A stretch of DNA of 64,000 nt from an uncultured Fibrobacterota bacterium (GTDB taxonomy: Bacteria; Fibrobacterota; Fibrobacteria; Fibrobacterales; Fibrobacteraceae). Of the stretch, positions 1 through 10,400 are shown one piece after another (within the stretch, counting starts at the first letter, position 1; the number at the start of each line of letters is the position of its first letter). The position numbers and the translations under genes are program-made. Below the pieces are notes generated by a model. The model worked only from the letters and a program-made list of their open reading frames with translations. It searched no databases and had not been told where the DNA came from. The stretch spans positions 1 through 64,000 of the forward strand of contig CAIRAY010000130.1 in NCBI GenBank assembly GCA_903876665.1, read 5' to 3'.

Positions 1-190
1 AGAAGCCCGAGTGCCTCCTATGGCACTTGCAAGTCTACGCGTACTTTCACAATGCCGTCCTTATCAAAGCCTAGGCAAAGGACCAACAGGGTAATAGGCC
101 AGTTTAAAACCCTTAGCTTGATGGCTATGTCCCCTCACCCCTTTCTTGGCGAGACACTTATTGTCACAGATTAATTTCGTGGATATTTTG
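1..190. other. Leading intergenic stretch, no gene seen
   Basis: No convincing reading frame is seen on either strand before the first gene. Positions 10-27 form a small perfect hairpin (AGTGCC, six-base loop, GGCACT) without a T-run, so it is not a typical terminator. The stretch may be the tail of a transcript that starts outside the window; nothing else can be supported. Confidence 0.4.
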
Positions 191-219
191 TTGCTTTTTT
201 GCGAAAGATGTAATATTAT
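191..219 (+). promoter_or_regulatory. Candidate sigma-70 promoter of the three-gene envelope operon
   Basis: TTGCTT (191-196) and TATTAT (214-219) are separated by 17 bases. Transcription would begin at about 226, on the start codon itself, so the mRNA would be leaderless unless the second in-frame ATG at 265 is used. No Shine-Dalgarno sequence precedes 226. Confidence 0.4.
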
Positions 220-225
220 CCATTA

Positions 226-1788
226 ATGACCGTTCGCTTCATCGCCTCAAATTCCCGAATATCCATGATTTTCTGGATGGTCTGCTTTCTATTTCTCCTC
301 TCGGCAAGTCCCTTTGCTGGAACGACAGCAACTCCACAAAAGACGACGTCCTTAGCCAAAAAACTTATCGCCGACCATCAATATCAGGCAGCTCTCAAGA
401 TTCTTTTGGATGAACGATATCAGGATTCCAAGGCCTCCGTCATCAACCAAATGGTTCGGGAATGCCAGATGGCCCTAGGACTTTGGCTGGAACCTCCTTT
501 TCCAGGAAAAAGTTCGACATGGATTCCCCTGGGCGAAAATGGTCAGGTTGCTTCACTCAATATTTCCGCGGATCCTGATACCGCATTTGCCCGGGCCACC
601 CGCTTGATTACCGAGCAATATTTCCATTCGGCAAAAACCATACTAGACGTCCTTGTTCAGCAACGGCAGGCCAAACCGGAGTGGATTGATGCCAGAATCG
701 CCTTGGTTTCTCAAATGGAGAGACTCGCAAGCATGCATGGAGCCATTGCCGACTCCTTAATGGAACTGGGACGATTGCAACAGGCTTCGCTCGAATACCA
801 GCAGGCCCTGGTGTATCGCAAGGACGACTCTACCTTGATCCAACGAAAAAACAGAGCGGATGCCCAAATTTTAAAATCCCTCCAAGTCTTTCGAGCCTCC
901 CTGGACAGCTTGGAGGCAATGAACCTTTTTAGCCAAGCTCTTCGCTTGATTCTCCAGGAAGAAGCCAGCGGAACCCTGGAAAATGGAATGGCTAGCCGGC
1001 GTGCGGCATTGGTTCTCAAGTCCGAAGAAACCAAGGAGAAATGGCGTAAGTTGGTGGCCACAAAAATCTCGTCCAAAGCATTCCGGGAAGCGGACTCCGT
1101 GATCAATCTTGCCTTGCGGGCCTTTCCTGCCGATCCGGACTTTCTTGCGACATTGAAAGCCCGAAATGAAGCCGAAAATGCTTGGCTAACCAAACTTGCG
1201 GCGGATAGCCTGGAGAGAGCCTTCGCTAAAGCCATTCATGCAGGCGATGTGGGCAATGCTTCGTTATTCCAACGGCAGCTTCAAGGGATTTCGGCAAATG
1301 AGGCCTCCTCCACCAGCAGGCAATTGCAGGTCGATTCTCTTTTGGCCCAAGCCCAAATGCGGGAAAAAATGGAAGACATCCTGGGTCGCGCGCGCAAGGC
1401 CATGCGAGAGTCTGATTTTTCGGAAGCCAGCGGATTGCTGAAAACCATTTTAGCCTTCAACCCTTCTAGTCAGATTGCCAAAAGCCTACTCGCCGATTTG
1501 GCGGCTCTCGAATCGCAGCGCAAGCCCAAAAAGAATAAACCCGAGCCCATTGCCATCGAGGCTCCGGACACGTCGGCCTCAGATGAATCCGGAAAAATTT
1601 CGGAAGAGCAGACCACCACTTCGGAAGAAAACAAGACATTAATGCTCGAAGGAATCCGCAAATACCGCGAAGGCTCCTACGACGCGGCGGTGGTCATTTG
1701 GGAACGATTGCTGAAGACCGATCCAGGGAATATCCAGGCTAGGAAATATGTGGCAAATGTCAAACAAAAATTGGAGAGAATGAAATGA
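226..1788 (+). CDS. Secreted or periplasmic TPR-repeat protein, function unknown
   Basis: 520 residues. The N-terminus has a charged start and a hydrophobic stretch (about residues 14-30) typical of a signal peptide, with likely cleavage near Ala-Gly-Thr around residue 32. The rest is alpha-helical, rich in Ala, Leu, Glu and Lys. The last 45 residues are a clear tetratricopeptide repeat (pattern YREGSYDAAVVIWERLLKTD), and several weaker TPR-like helix pairs precede it (for example around residues 185-205 and 385-420). TPR domains bind proteins, so a scaffold or assembly role in the envelope is plausible but not shown. It is the first gene of a three-gene operon: its stop overlaps the next start by ATGA. 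A second in-frame ATG at 265 lies directly before the hydrophobic core and is an alternative start. Family not recognised. Confidence 0.75.
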   Translation: MTVRFIASNSRISMIFWMVCFLFLLSASPFAGTTATPQKTTSLAKKLIADHQYQAALKILLDERYQDSKASVINQMVRECQMALGLWLEPPFPGKSSTWIPLGENGQVASLNISADPDTAFARATRLITEQYFHSAKTILDVLVQQRQAKPEWIDARIALVSQMERLASMHGAIADSLMELGRLQQASLEYQQALVYRKDDSTLIQRKNRADAQILKSLQVFRASLDSLEAMNLFSQALRLILQEEASGTLENGMASRRAALVLKSEETKEKWRKLVATKISSKAFREADSVINLALRAFPADPDFLATLKARNEAENAWLTKLAADSLERAFAKAIHAGDVGNASLFQRQLQGISANEASSTSRQLQVDSLLAQAQMREKMEDILGRARKAMRESDFSEASGLLKTILAFNPSSQIAKSLLADLAALESQRKPKKNKPEPIAIEAPDTSASDESGKISEEQTTTSEENKTLMLEGIRKYREGSYDAAVVIWERLLKTDPGNIQARKYVANVKQKLERMK

Positions 1789-3743
1789 AAATCTCCAAGC
1801 TGATCCTCATGGTAATCTACGCTCTCACCATAGCCCCTTGGGCTCAGTCCATCCAATGGTTCAAATTGGAAGGAGAGAAAAAAGCTCGTCTGACTCAAGT
1901 CGCCGAGGGCCCTACCCGCCTGGCCTTTTTATTCAGCAATGGAAATCTCCGCACCTGTCTCAATCCCTGCGACTCCTTGCAGCTCGTTTCGGCACCTAAA
2001 GGAACCCCCTCCTCCTTGACTTGGATCAATGACACCTTATTCGCCAAAGTTCAGGGGAGTTTAGTTGCAAAGGACATGTCAGCTTCCAATTCATCCTGGG
2101 TCACCATCGAAGCGAAGCTGGAAGGCACCGCCAGTTCGTTCCTTTTGCCAGATGGCAACGATTTTTGGATCGGTGGACAAGAAAAGCTCCAGAAGATCGT
2201 TCGTGGCGCGAAAAGCAAAACGCCATGGAGCATGGCCCTGCCCAAAGGAAGCGGAACAGTCCAGCAAATGATTCGCTTGGGGGGGGAATTATATATTGCG
2301 ACATCCGGAGGTGGGCTATTGATTTTGGATCCAAATACCAAAACCATTCGGCAATTCCGCACCGGCCAAGGACTCCCTGCAAATGAAATCCTGGGGATTT
2401 CCCTCATGGAGAAACAGCTATTTTTGGCCACTGCGGGTGGCATGGCTGTCTATAACCTGGAAACCCGGAAATGCGCCCTGCTTGGCCAATCCTTCCCCAT
2501 TCTTTCCTTTGCGCAGGCCTCGGGCGAAATCATGGTGCAGACCATGGAGGGCCCTGCATGGGTCGATCCCAAATCAGGAATTTCCACGCCTATCAATGCC
2601 GAATTGGAAGGCATTCTGGAGTTCGGTCTGGGACAAATTTGGGGAGCCTCCTTGGATGGAAAAATATTGCGGGGAGCTCGTACCGGGGTTTTCCGAGTAG
2701 CCCGCCCCATCATTTCTGCAGTGGGATCCCTTGATTTTTCTGTCCAGAATATGCCTAAGTCGGCCAATGTAAGCGCAAATCTTTGGTACCCGGAAGCCCC
2801 TGGCACATCGATTCCCTTGAGTCCAAAATTCAATTCCGCTACGGGAATTGTCCAGATCAATCTACCCGAAGATGCGGTGGGCGAATTCATGGTGGACTTG
2901 GCTGTCAAAAGCAATTCAACCACACACACGGCGACATTCCCGGTTTCCCGGGAGCTGACCCAAGGGCAAATTGAACTGGAAAACATTCCCGAATTTACGA
3001 ACAAAACATCCCTGACCATTCAAGGAAAAGTCCTTGGTGCCGTAGCTCCCTCGCTTCATCTTTTACCCACCAACCAATCCATCGCGATCCGTAAAAATGG
3101 CACATTCTCTTCGACTCTTGCACTAAAAGAGGGCTGGAATAATTTCAGTATGGAGTCAGATGCTCCTTCTGGACAAAAGAAATCATTCCCTATCCGGATT
3201 TTGCTGGACCGCACCAAACCCGCCATCACTGGTCCCACGGAATACAACACCAAAGACGAATCCCTTTCCTTGGAATTCGGTGTCCTCGAAGAGTTTCTGA
3301 GCGAAGTCCGAATGGAGCCCAAAGACAAGGCTGAAGCGATCCTCAATGGTTCCACCATCCTGGTTAACGCAAGAGAACTCCCCTTCGGAAAATCGAAATT
3401 ATCCCTCATCGTAGAAGACAAATCGGGAAACTCCACTCGCCACGCAATTGAGGTGTTCCGAGTCAAGGAACAAGCGCAGGAGCCAAGAGTTGAATCCACT
3501 CAACCCGATTGCCCAGGTTCGTCCGGGCGGACCGAGATTGCCTATAAGGTTCGGAAGGGAGAGACGCTCGGAAAGATTGCCAAGCGATTCTACGGACACA
3601 TGGGAATGTGGAAGGAGCTCGCTAAATACAACAATATCAGCACATCACATAGTGGCCGGGTACATCCGCGACAAGTGATTCGAATTCCTTTGTGGCCTGA
3701 AATGCGTTTTGGAAAATTCCAAAAATTTCCACCGGGGCTTTAG
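1785..3743 (+). CDS. Exported beta-propeller-like / LysM protein, function unknown
   Basis: 652 residues with an N-terminal signal peptide (hydrophobic residues about 5-20, probably cut after Ala-Gln-Ser). The first half (roughly residues 40-330) has short repeats of the two-component-regulator-propeller type; the clearest is at about residues 165-235, with the pattern LYIATSGGGLLILD, then GQGLPANEI, then LFLATAGGMAVYN. The middle (about 330-570) looks like beta-rich, Ig-like domains. The C-terminus (about 585-632) is a LysM domain (YKVRKGETLGKIAKRFYG and a second half ending VIRIP), a fold that binds N-acetylglucosamine polymers such as peptidoglycan. The start overlaps the previous stop by ATGA, so translation is coupled. 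Inference: a cell-wall-bound periplasmic protein that works with its TPR neighbour. The complete architecture is not one I recognise. Confidence 0.75.
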   Translation: MKISKLILMVIYALTIAPWAQSIQWFKLEGEKKARLTQVAEGPTRLAFLFSNGNLRTCLNPCDSLQLVSAPKGTPSSLTWINDTLFAKVQGSLVAKDMSASNSSWVTIEAKLEGTASSFLLPDGNDFWIGGQEKLQKIVRGAKSKTPWSMALPKGSGTVQQMIRLGGELYIATSGGGLLILDPNTKTIRQFRTGQGLPANEILGISLMEKQLFLATAGGMAVYNLETRKCALLGQSFPILSFAQASGEIMVQTMEGPAWVDPKSGISTPINAELEGILEFGLGQIWGASLDGKILRGARTGVFRVARPIISAVGSLDFSVQNMPKSANVSANLWYPEAPGTSIPLSPKFNSATGIVQINLPEDAVGEFMVDLAVKSNSTTHTATFPVSRELTQGQIELENIPEFTNKTSLTIQGKVLGAVAPSLHLLPTNQSIAIRKNGTFSSTLALKEGWNNFSMESDAPSGQKKSFPIRILLDRTKPAITGPTEYNTKDESLSLEFGVLEEFLSEVRMEPKDKAEAILNGSTILVNARELPFGKSKLSLIVEDKSGNSTRHAIEVFRVKEQAQEPRVESTQPDCPGSSGRTEIAYKVRKGETLGKIAKRFYGHMGMWKELAKYNNISTSHSGRVHPRQVIRIPLWPEMRFGKFQKFPPGL

Positions 3744-3745
3744 TC

Positions 3746-4321
3746 ATGTACTTGCGGATTGTGATCCTCCATTTTGCCGTATTTCTGCAGCTCGGCCTGG
3801 CGGAACAACTCATTCCTCTGCCCCTGACGGGCGACACCACCGCCTACCTGATCCATTTCGTCAATCGACAACCCAGCTCTTTCCGGGTGGATGAAACTCC
3901 CATGCCCAATGGTGCGCGAATTGTTTCCATTTCTTTTCAGGATATCCGACCCGAAGAAATTACCGAGGAAGTCATCAATGGCTCCAATCCTCCCCTGATT
4001 CGACCAACATCAAACGATGCCATAACCAATGCCGAAATCCAAATCGGGCCATTGGATCTTTACCGCATTTTTTGGACAGACGGGACCTTCCGCATACAAG
4101 TTGCCAATGCAGGGGTATTGCCCTCGAAAACGGCATCCCTATTGTCAAAGCCCCTGCCCAATAATCAGCCTCCGACCCGAACCATTGGGTGGAATTCCCG
4201 TTGGCTCCTCGCTGGGGGCGTGGCCATTTTGGCGGGGTCCAGCGCACTACTTTTTGGACTTCTTCCCGACAACGGCAAAGAAAAACCCATTGATCCGTTG
4301 GTGCTTGACTTCCCCAAGTAG
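3746..4321 (+). CDS. Small exported membrane-anchored protein, unknown
   Basis: 191 residues, starting two bases after the previous stop, so it belongs to the same operon. An N-terminal hydrophobic stretch (residues 3-18) is probably a signal peptide. A second strongly hydrophobic segment near the C-terminus (about residues 155-175, Ala/Gly/Leu rich) can span a membrane and leaves a short charged tail. The region between is beta-rich with no known motif. This topology would put the bulk of the protein in the periplasm, tethered to the inner membrane. The 160-bp gap that follows carries the promoter of the giant gene, so this gene closes the operon. No family is recognised. Confidence 0.65.
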   Translation: MYLRIVILHFAVFLQLGLAEQLIPLPLTGDTTAYLIHFVNRQPSSFRVDETPMPNGARIVSISFQDIRPEEITEEVINGSNPPLIRPTSNDAITNAEIQIGPLDLYRIFWTDGTFRIQVANAGVLPSKTASLLSKPLPNNQPPTRTIGWNSRWLLAGGVAILAGSSALLFGLLPDNGKEKPIDPLVLDFPK

Positions 4322-4366
4322 ACGTCGCTTTTCCGCGGAATTCATAATATTTTTTCGACGTTTTGC

Positions 4367-4389
4367 GTGTACTATAAATTAAAGTACAC
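4367..4389. promoter_or_regulatory. Palindrome upstream of the giant gene
   Basis: GTGTACT (4367-4373) and AGTACAC (4383-4389) are a perfect 7-bp inverted repeat around an AT-rich eight-to-nine-base centre. It lies about 35 bases upstream of the -35 box of the giant gene, the usual place for an activator site, and is not followed by a T-run. It could instead be the weak end-hairpin of the preceding operon. Confidence 0.35.
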
Positions 4390-4424
4390 ACAAATACCGG
4401 TGACCGGATCGAACCAGATATTCC

Positions 4425-4452
4425 TTGCATCGTACCCAATAAAGAATATAAT
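4425..4452 (+). promoter_or_regulatory. Sigma-70 promoter of the giant adhesin gene
   Basis: TTGCAT (4425-4430), a 16-base spacer and a consensus TATAAT (4447-4452). The predicted start at about 4459 gives a leader of about 20 bases. A GGAA ribosome-binding motif (4471-4474) sits 6 bases before the ATG at 4481. The giant gene is therefore likely transcribed independently of the upstream operon. Confidence 0.6.
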
Positions 4453-4480
4453 ACTAATATGGTATCTTTTGGAATGAACC

Positions 4481-7400
4481 ATGGCACATAGCAATCCGCG
4501 CGATAAAGTCCCGTGGATTTATCTTTCCATCCTGGCAAAATGCTTCGGGGTGGTTTTTCTGTTATCCGCCATGGTTCATTCGGCAACCTACACATGGGAT
4601 GCCAATGCAGCTCCTGGGTATCAACCGCCAGCTTCTGGGACTTGGGGAACCAATGCCTATTGGACGACGGATGGTACCAACTTGGTGGCTTGGCCAGGTG
4701 CGGGGAATGTGGCCCAATTTGACGGAGCCGATGGCACTTATGCGATTACGCTAAATGCGGTCACGGCCAATGGCTTGATTTTTAATTTCAATGGATATAC
4801 GCTAAGCGCGTCCACGCTGACTCTGAATGCTCCCGGGACTGTTTCGGTGAGCTCGGGGAAAACGGCAACCATTAGTTCCGTGATTAGCGGTGCGGTTGGC
4901 TTGACGGTAACGGGGCCCGGCACATTGGTGGTGAGTGGCGCGAACACTTACACGGGTGTGACCACCATCAGCGGGGGGGCCTCCCTCCAGATCGCCACCA
5001 TGCCCAATGGCGGTACCAATGGGCCTCTGGGTGCGGCAGCGGTGGCGGTGGATGCGGCCAACCTAGTGATCGACAATGGCACACTCAAACTGCAAAACAC
5101 CATCGCACAAACGAGCAACCGTCTGTTTACCATCGGCGATGGTGGTGCGACATTGAATGCACCAGGAACCACGGCTTGGAACTTGAGTGGCGCGGGTTCA
5201 CTCGGGCATACCGGCGCTGCCGCCCATACTTTGACCTTGACGGGTACCAATTCCGCAGCCAATACCATTTCGATTCCTGTCGTGGGCGACAATGGCGCAC
5301 AACCCACCTCGGTTGTCAAATCAGGAACAGGTTTGTGGACCTTGGGGGCTCTCAATACCTATACGGGAAGCACCACGATTTCAGGGGGTACCTTGAAAAC
5401 GACGGTACTTGCCAACGGTGGCGCGAATTCCAACATCGGTGCGTCAACTACCAATGCTGCGAACCTGCTGATTGATGGTGCAACTTTTCAAATTGCAGGA
5501 ACGGTCGCATCAAGCACCGATAGGCTGTTCACTGTGGGACTCTCGGGTGCCACTCTCGATGCCTCGGGCACTGGGGTGGGAACTGTTCAATGGACGAATA
5601 CCGGAACTGTGGCTTTTTCGGGTTCTGGCTCAAGGACTTTGACCTTGACGGGTACTTTGGCCTCAACAAATGTATTTGCCCCTCTCCTCGCCGATGATGG
5701 AGCCAATGCGACATCCCTGAGCAAAACAGGCACGGGCAAATGGATCCTGACCAACGATCACACCTTTTCGGGAACTGCCAGCGTGACCAGTGGTACTTTG
5801 CAGCTGGGCAATAGTGGCACCACAGGGAGCCTGCCTGGCAATGTGACGGTGACGAATCCAGGTAATCTGACTTTTGGGCGTTCCAATGGTGTGACCTGGA
5901 GCAATGTCATTTCGGGGAACGGAGCTGTGTCGAATGTGGGGACTGATACGGTGACCTTCACGGCCAACCAAACTTACACAGGGACGACCACAGTGGCTGC
6001 AGGGGCCACGCTGCAACTTGGCAATGGAGGCACCACGGGCCAGGTAGCAGGTAACATGAGCAATACTGGAACGTTGATCTTCAACCGCAGCAACGCTCAG
6101 ACCTACAGTGGGGTCATTTCGGGGGCGGGTACGGTCATCAAAAAGAACACCGACACCCTCACCTTAGGTGGAGCCAATACCTTTACGGGGCCTTTGTACA
6201 TCTTGGGTGGTGCAACCAAAGTCAGTGCCATTTCCTATCTGGGTGCCACCACTGCCGCTGCGAACCTGGTGATCGATGGCGGACTCCTTCGTTATTCGGG
6301 TGCTGCCGCATCTTCCGCCCGGCTTTTCACCATGGGCGACAACGGAACAACTATCGAGGCCAATGGCTCGGGAGCCTTGACTTTGTCGGCTGTCACGGCG
6401 ATTGCCCATACGGGGACCGCGGCCCACAACTTGGTGCTTGGTGGTACCCATACAGGCGCGAATGTCATGACCCCCATCATCGGCGATGGCGCACAAGCCA
6501 CCTCACTGACCAAGGTCGGCGCAGGGACCTGGAGCCTTGCCGGATTGAACACCTACACAGGTACCACCACCTTGAATGCAGGTATTCTGCAGTACACGAC
6601 ACTGGCCGATGGTGGCAACGCTTCAAGCCTGGGTGCCTCCACCGGGGCTGCATCCAATTTGTTGCTCAATGCGGGGACGCTCAAGTTTGCGGGCTCTTCA
6701 AACACATCGAGCAACCGTTTGTTTACCGTAGGCACTCCGGGCGCGAGCCTTGATGCCACAGGCACGGGCACCGCAGTGGTCTCTTTCACCAATCCAGGCA
6801 ATGTGGGTTGGTCGGGCGTAGGCACGCACACACTCACTCTCACGGGCACCAACACATACAACAATATTTTTGCACCACTCATTGCAGATGATGGCGCCAA
6901 TGCGACATCCCTCAGCAAAACAGCAACAGGCAAGTGGATTCTTACCAACGACCACACCCTCACGGGTACGGTGAGCGTCACCAGTGGTACCCTGCAGTTG
7001 GGTAATGGTGGCACCACCGGAAGTGTTCCTGGAAGCGTGACGGTGACAAATCCTGGAGTTTTGGCTTTTAATAAGACGGGTGAACGGATCTACACCCAGG
7101 GTATCACGGGCACGGGTGGCGTGGCGATGAATGGTACAGATACCTTGACCTTCCCCAACAATATGGTCTATACGGGAGCAACGACAGTCAACTCAGGCAC
7201 CTTGCGCTTGGGCGTGGGTGGCAAAACAGGAAGTGTTGCAGGAAGCATAACCAATAATGGCACGGTCCTTTTTGATCGTGGCTATGCCACAACCTATGCT
7301 GGAGTCATTTCTGGAACGGGCACGGTGATCAAAAAGGGGCGCGACACGCTCACATTGACTGGAACGAACACGCTTACAGGCACAACCCGTATTTTGGATG

Positions 7401-10400
7401 GCGTCCTTAGGCTGGGTGCAGCTGGAACAACGGGCTCCCTGGTCGGGAATATTGAAAACAATACGGTACTACTGTTCCAGCGCAACAATGCCATGAGCGC
7501 ATACTCCGGTGTGATCTCGGGACCCGGTCGGGTAGAAGTGAACAATGCCTCCATCACCACAATTCTAAGTGGATCCAACACCTATACCGGAAAAACAGAA
7601 GTGGTCAATGGAGTCTTGAACGTCCAGCATGCCAATGCCCTTGGATCATCCAGTGCCCCCACATTGATCTATCCAACAGCACGATTGCAATTGCAAAACA
7701 ATGTGACGGTTGCTGCTGAATCACTCTGGCTCTCCAGTTCCTACAATCCTGGTGCGATCTACAATGTGTCCGGCACCAACGCCTGGAATGGTCCTATCTA
7801 CATTGCGGACTCTGCCACTGTGGCCAATGTCTCGGGTTCTTTGACAATTGGTGGCACTTTATATGGTAACAGCCCATTTGTCATGAATAGCGGGGTAGTG
7901 CGACTATCGGGTTCTGGTCCTTATCAGGGCATGTTCCGAGTGACGTCAGGCGAAGCTCGCATTGACGGCAATTACCCCAATGCTGCTGGAGTCGTGGTTG
8001 CCAGTGCAAAGACTCTTTCGGGCTCAGGGGATGTCGCGGGCACAACAACCTTGTCGAACTATTCCACACTCTCGCCAGGAGCTGGTTCGGGAGCAACAGG
8101 CACATTGACTGTGGATCATCTTGTCCTTGCAGATACGAGCATTCTGGCCTTTGATCTTGGAAGTACCGCCAATCACGACCAGGTTGTTGTCCATGGGAAT
8201 TTATGGTTGAATGGACGTTTGCAGATCAATGCGCTGGGTGGTTTCGGAGAAGGGACATACCCACTGATCGATTGCGACGGTGCCGTGTTGAATAGTGGCT
8301 TAGTATTGGAAAGCTCTTTGCCCGGCTACACCTTGACTATCCAGGTGGCCGGTGGAGTGGTCAATCTGGTGGTCGTTGGAAGTTCGACAGGCTCAATGAC
8401 CTGGGATACCGATGTCACGGCAGGCTATCAGGCTGCAGCTGGAACCTGGGGCAGTGATAACTTCTGGACGAGTAATGGTACGGATCTGGTGGCATGGCCA
8501 GGCGCTGGCAACTCGGCTGTGTTTGCCGGAACAAGCGGCACATATGGAATTGCCGTCAGTGGCACTCAAACAGCAAGTGGACTTGATTTCCAAACCACAG
8601 GATATACTCTCTCGGGCGATACTTTGCTGCTTCAAGATCATACGGGTATTGTGGCTCGGAGTGGCGTGACTGCGATTCTTTCTAGTCCAGTCAAAATGGT
8701 GAGTGGCAACGCAAGGTTGTATGCAAGCAATACCGGTTACACCTCAAGTGGCACGTTACGCTTGTTGGGTGGACTCAATGCAGGGCTTGGCAATATTCAA
8801 TTGTATGGTCAAAATACCAGTGCTATCAAGGCGTATTACGAATGGCTGAGTGGCGAATACTCCGCACGGAATTTGTTCCTGGGCGGTTATACGGGGTCCT
8901 TGGTTTCGGGTGGACAGAATATGCAACTGATTTTAGGTGGCACCTCCCAAACTTCGATCACAGACACGATAATCCTGAATCAGGCGAACCAAAAGTTACT
9001 GCTCCAGGATAATGCCATCTTGGATGCCGGGTATGTCATCAATTCCGGCAATGCTCCTGAACTCCGGATTGGAGGCTTGAGCACCTTGCTTGCAAATCGC
9101 ATTGCCTTCACGCATGCCTCCAATGGATCCTTTTATCTGGATGGTGGACTTCTCAAGGCAAAAGGCGATGAAGCCAGTTTTATTTCTACCGCCGGCGGTA
9201 CGGTCAAGTTGACGTCTAACGGTGGCCGAATTGATGATGGTGGCTTTGCCGTGACGATCCCCTCCATCCTTGCCAGTACCGGTGGGCTTACCAAGACAGG
9301 TTCTGGAACCTTAACCCTGACGGCCGAGAATACCTATTCCGGTGGAACGCTGATCCAGGAAGGAATCTTGAAGCTTGGTAATGGATCCACCACGGGATTT
9401 GTTCAAGGTGACATTGTCAACAATGGACAGCTGGTGATTCATCGCTCCAATGGCGACACCCTCACGGGAGTTGTGTCGGGTACCGGCTCAATGGAATTGA
9501 AATTTGGAACTTCCCCGAACTATCTCGGTTTGATGGGTTCAAATACCTACACAGGTGCAACAGTCATTTCGCAGGGTGAAGTCTATTTGATGAATGCCAA
9601 TGGCTTAGGTTCTACGGTAGCTGGTACTACCATCAAAACAGGATCCAATTTGATTCTTTACGGTTTGACCTACGCTGCAGAATCTTTATGGGTTGATGGC
9701 GGTGGTATTCGAACAACAGCTTTGAATACACCTGGTGATCTTGATGTTCTGACAGGCTCTATCTACATCAGTAAGACACCCACCATTCGGGTAAATGATG
9801 TGGGAGACACCTTGATGCTTCAGGGAAATATTTCTGGTTCTTCCGGTTTCTTCAAGACGGGTTCAGGTATCGTCTGGATTCAAGGCGACTGTGGATTCGA
9901 TGGTCCGATTGTAGATAGTGCAGGAGCGCTGTGGATGGATTGTGAATCCTCAACCCTTGGCGAAATTTCTGTGCTAGGGGGTGCTGAGTTTGGTGGCTCC
10001 GGTAGTGTTGCAGGTGAGGTGAGGCTTGGTGCTCTCTCCATCTTGAATCCGGGTCCTGGCTTTGGTCGTATCAGTAAGCTCACGACAGGCTCCCTGACTC
10101 TTTCCGGCACATCCATTATTAAGATGGATGTAGGGTCACTCACATCTCATGACACCATTGACGTTCAAGGAAATTTACTTCTGAATGGAAGCTTGCAGCT
10201 ATCGACCATTCCTGGTTTTACCGCAGGTACCTACACTCTAATGACCTATTCAGGAACACTGACTGATAGTGGTCTGAGTGTCACATCGGTGCCGGTGGGT
10301 TATCAATGCTCCATTCAGGCTGGATCCGGCAAGGTAGACCTTGTGGTAACTCGCCAGGCGAAACTGTTCTGGGACACAGATGTGGCCTCGGGCTACCAGG

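Noticed and set aside
10-27. Terminator at the window start
   Set aside because: The 6-bp hairpin lacks a T-run and no gene end can be seen before it.
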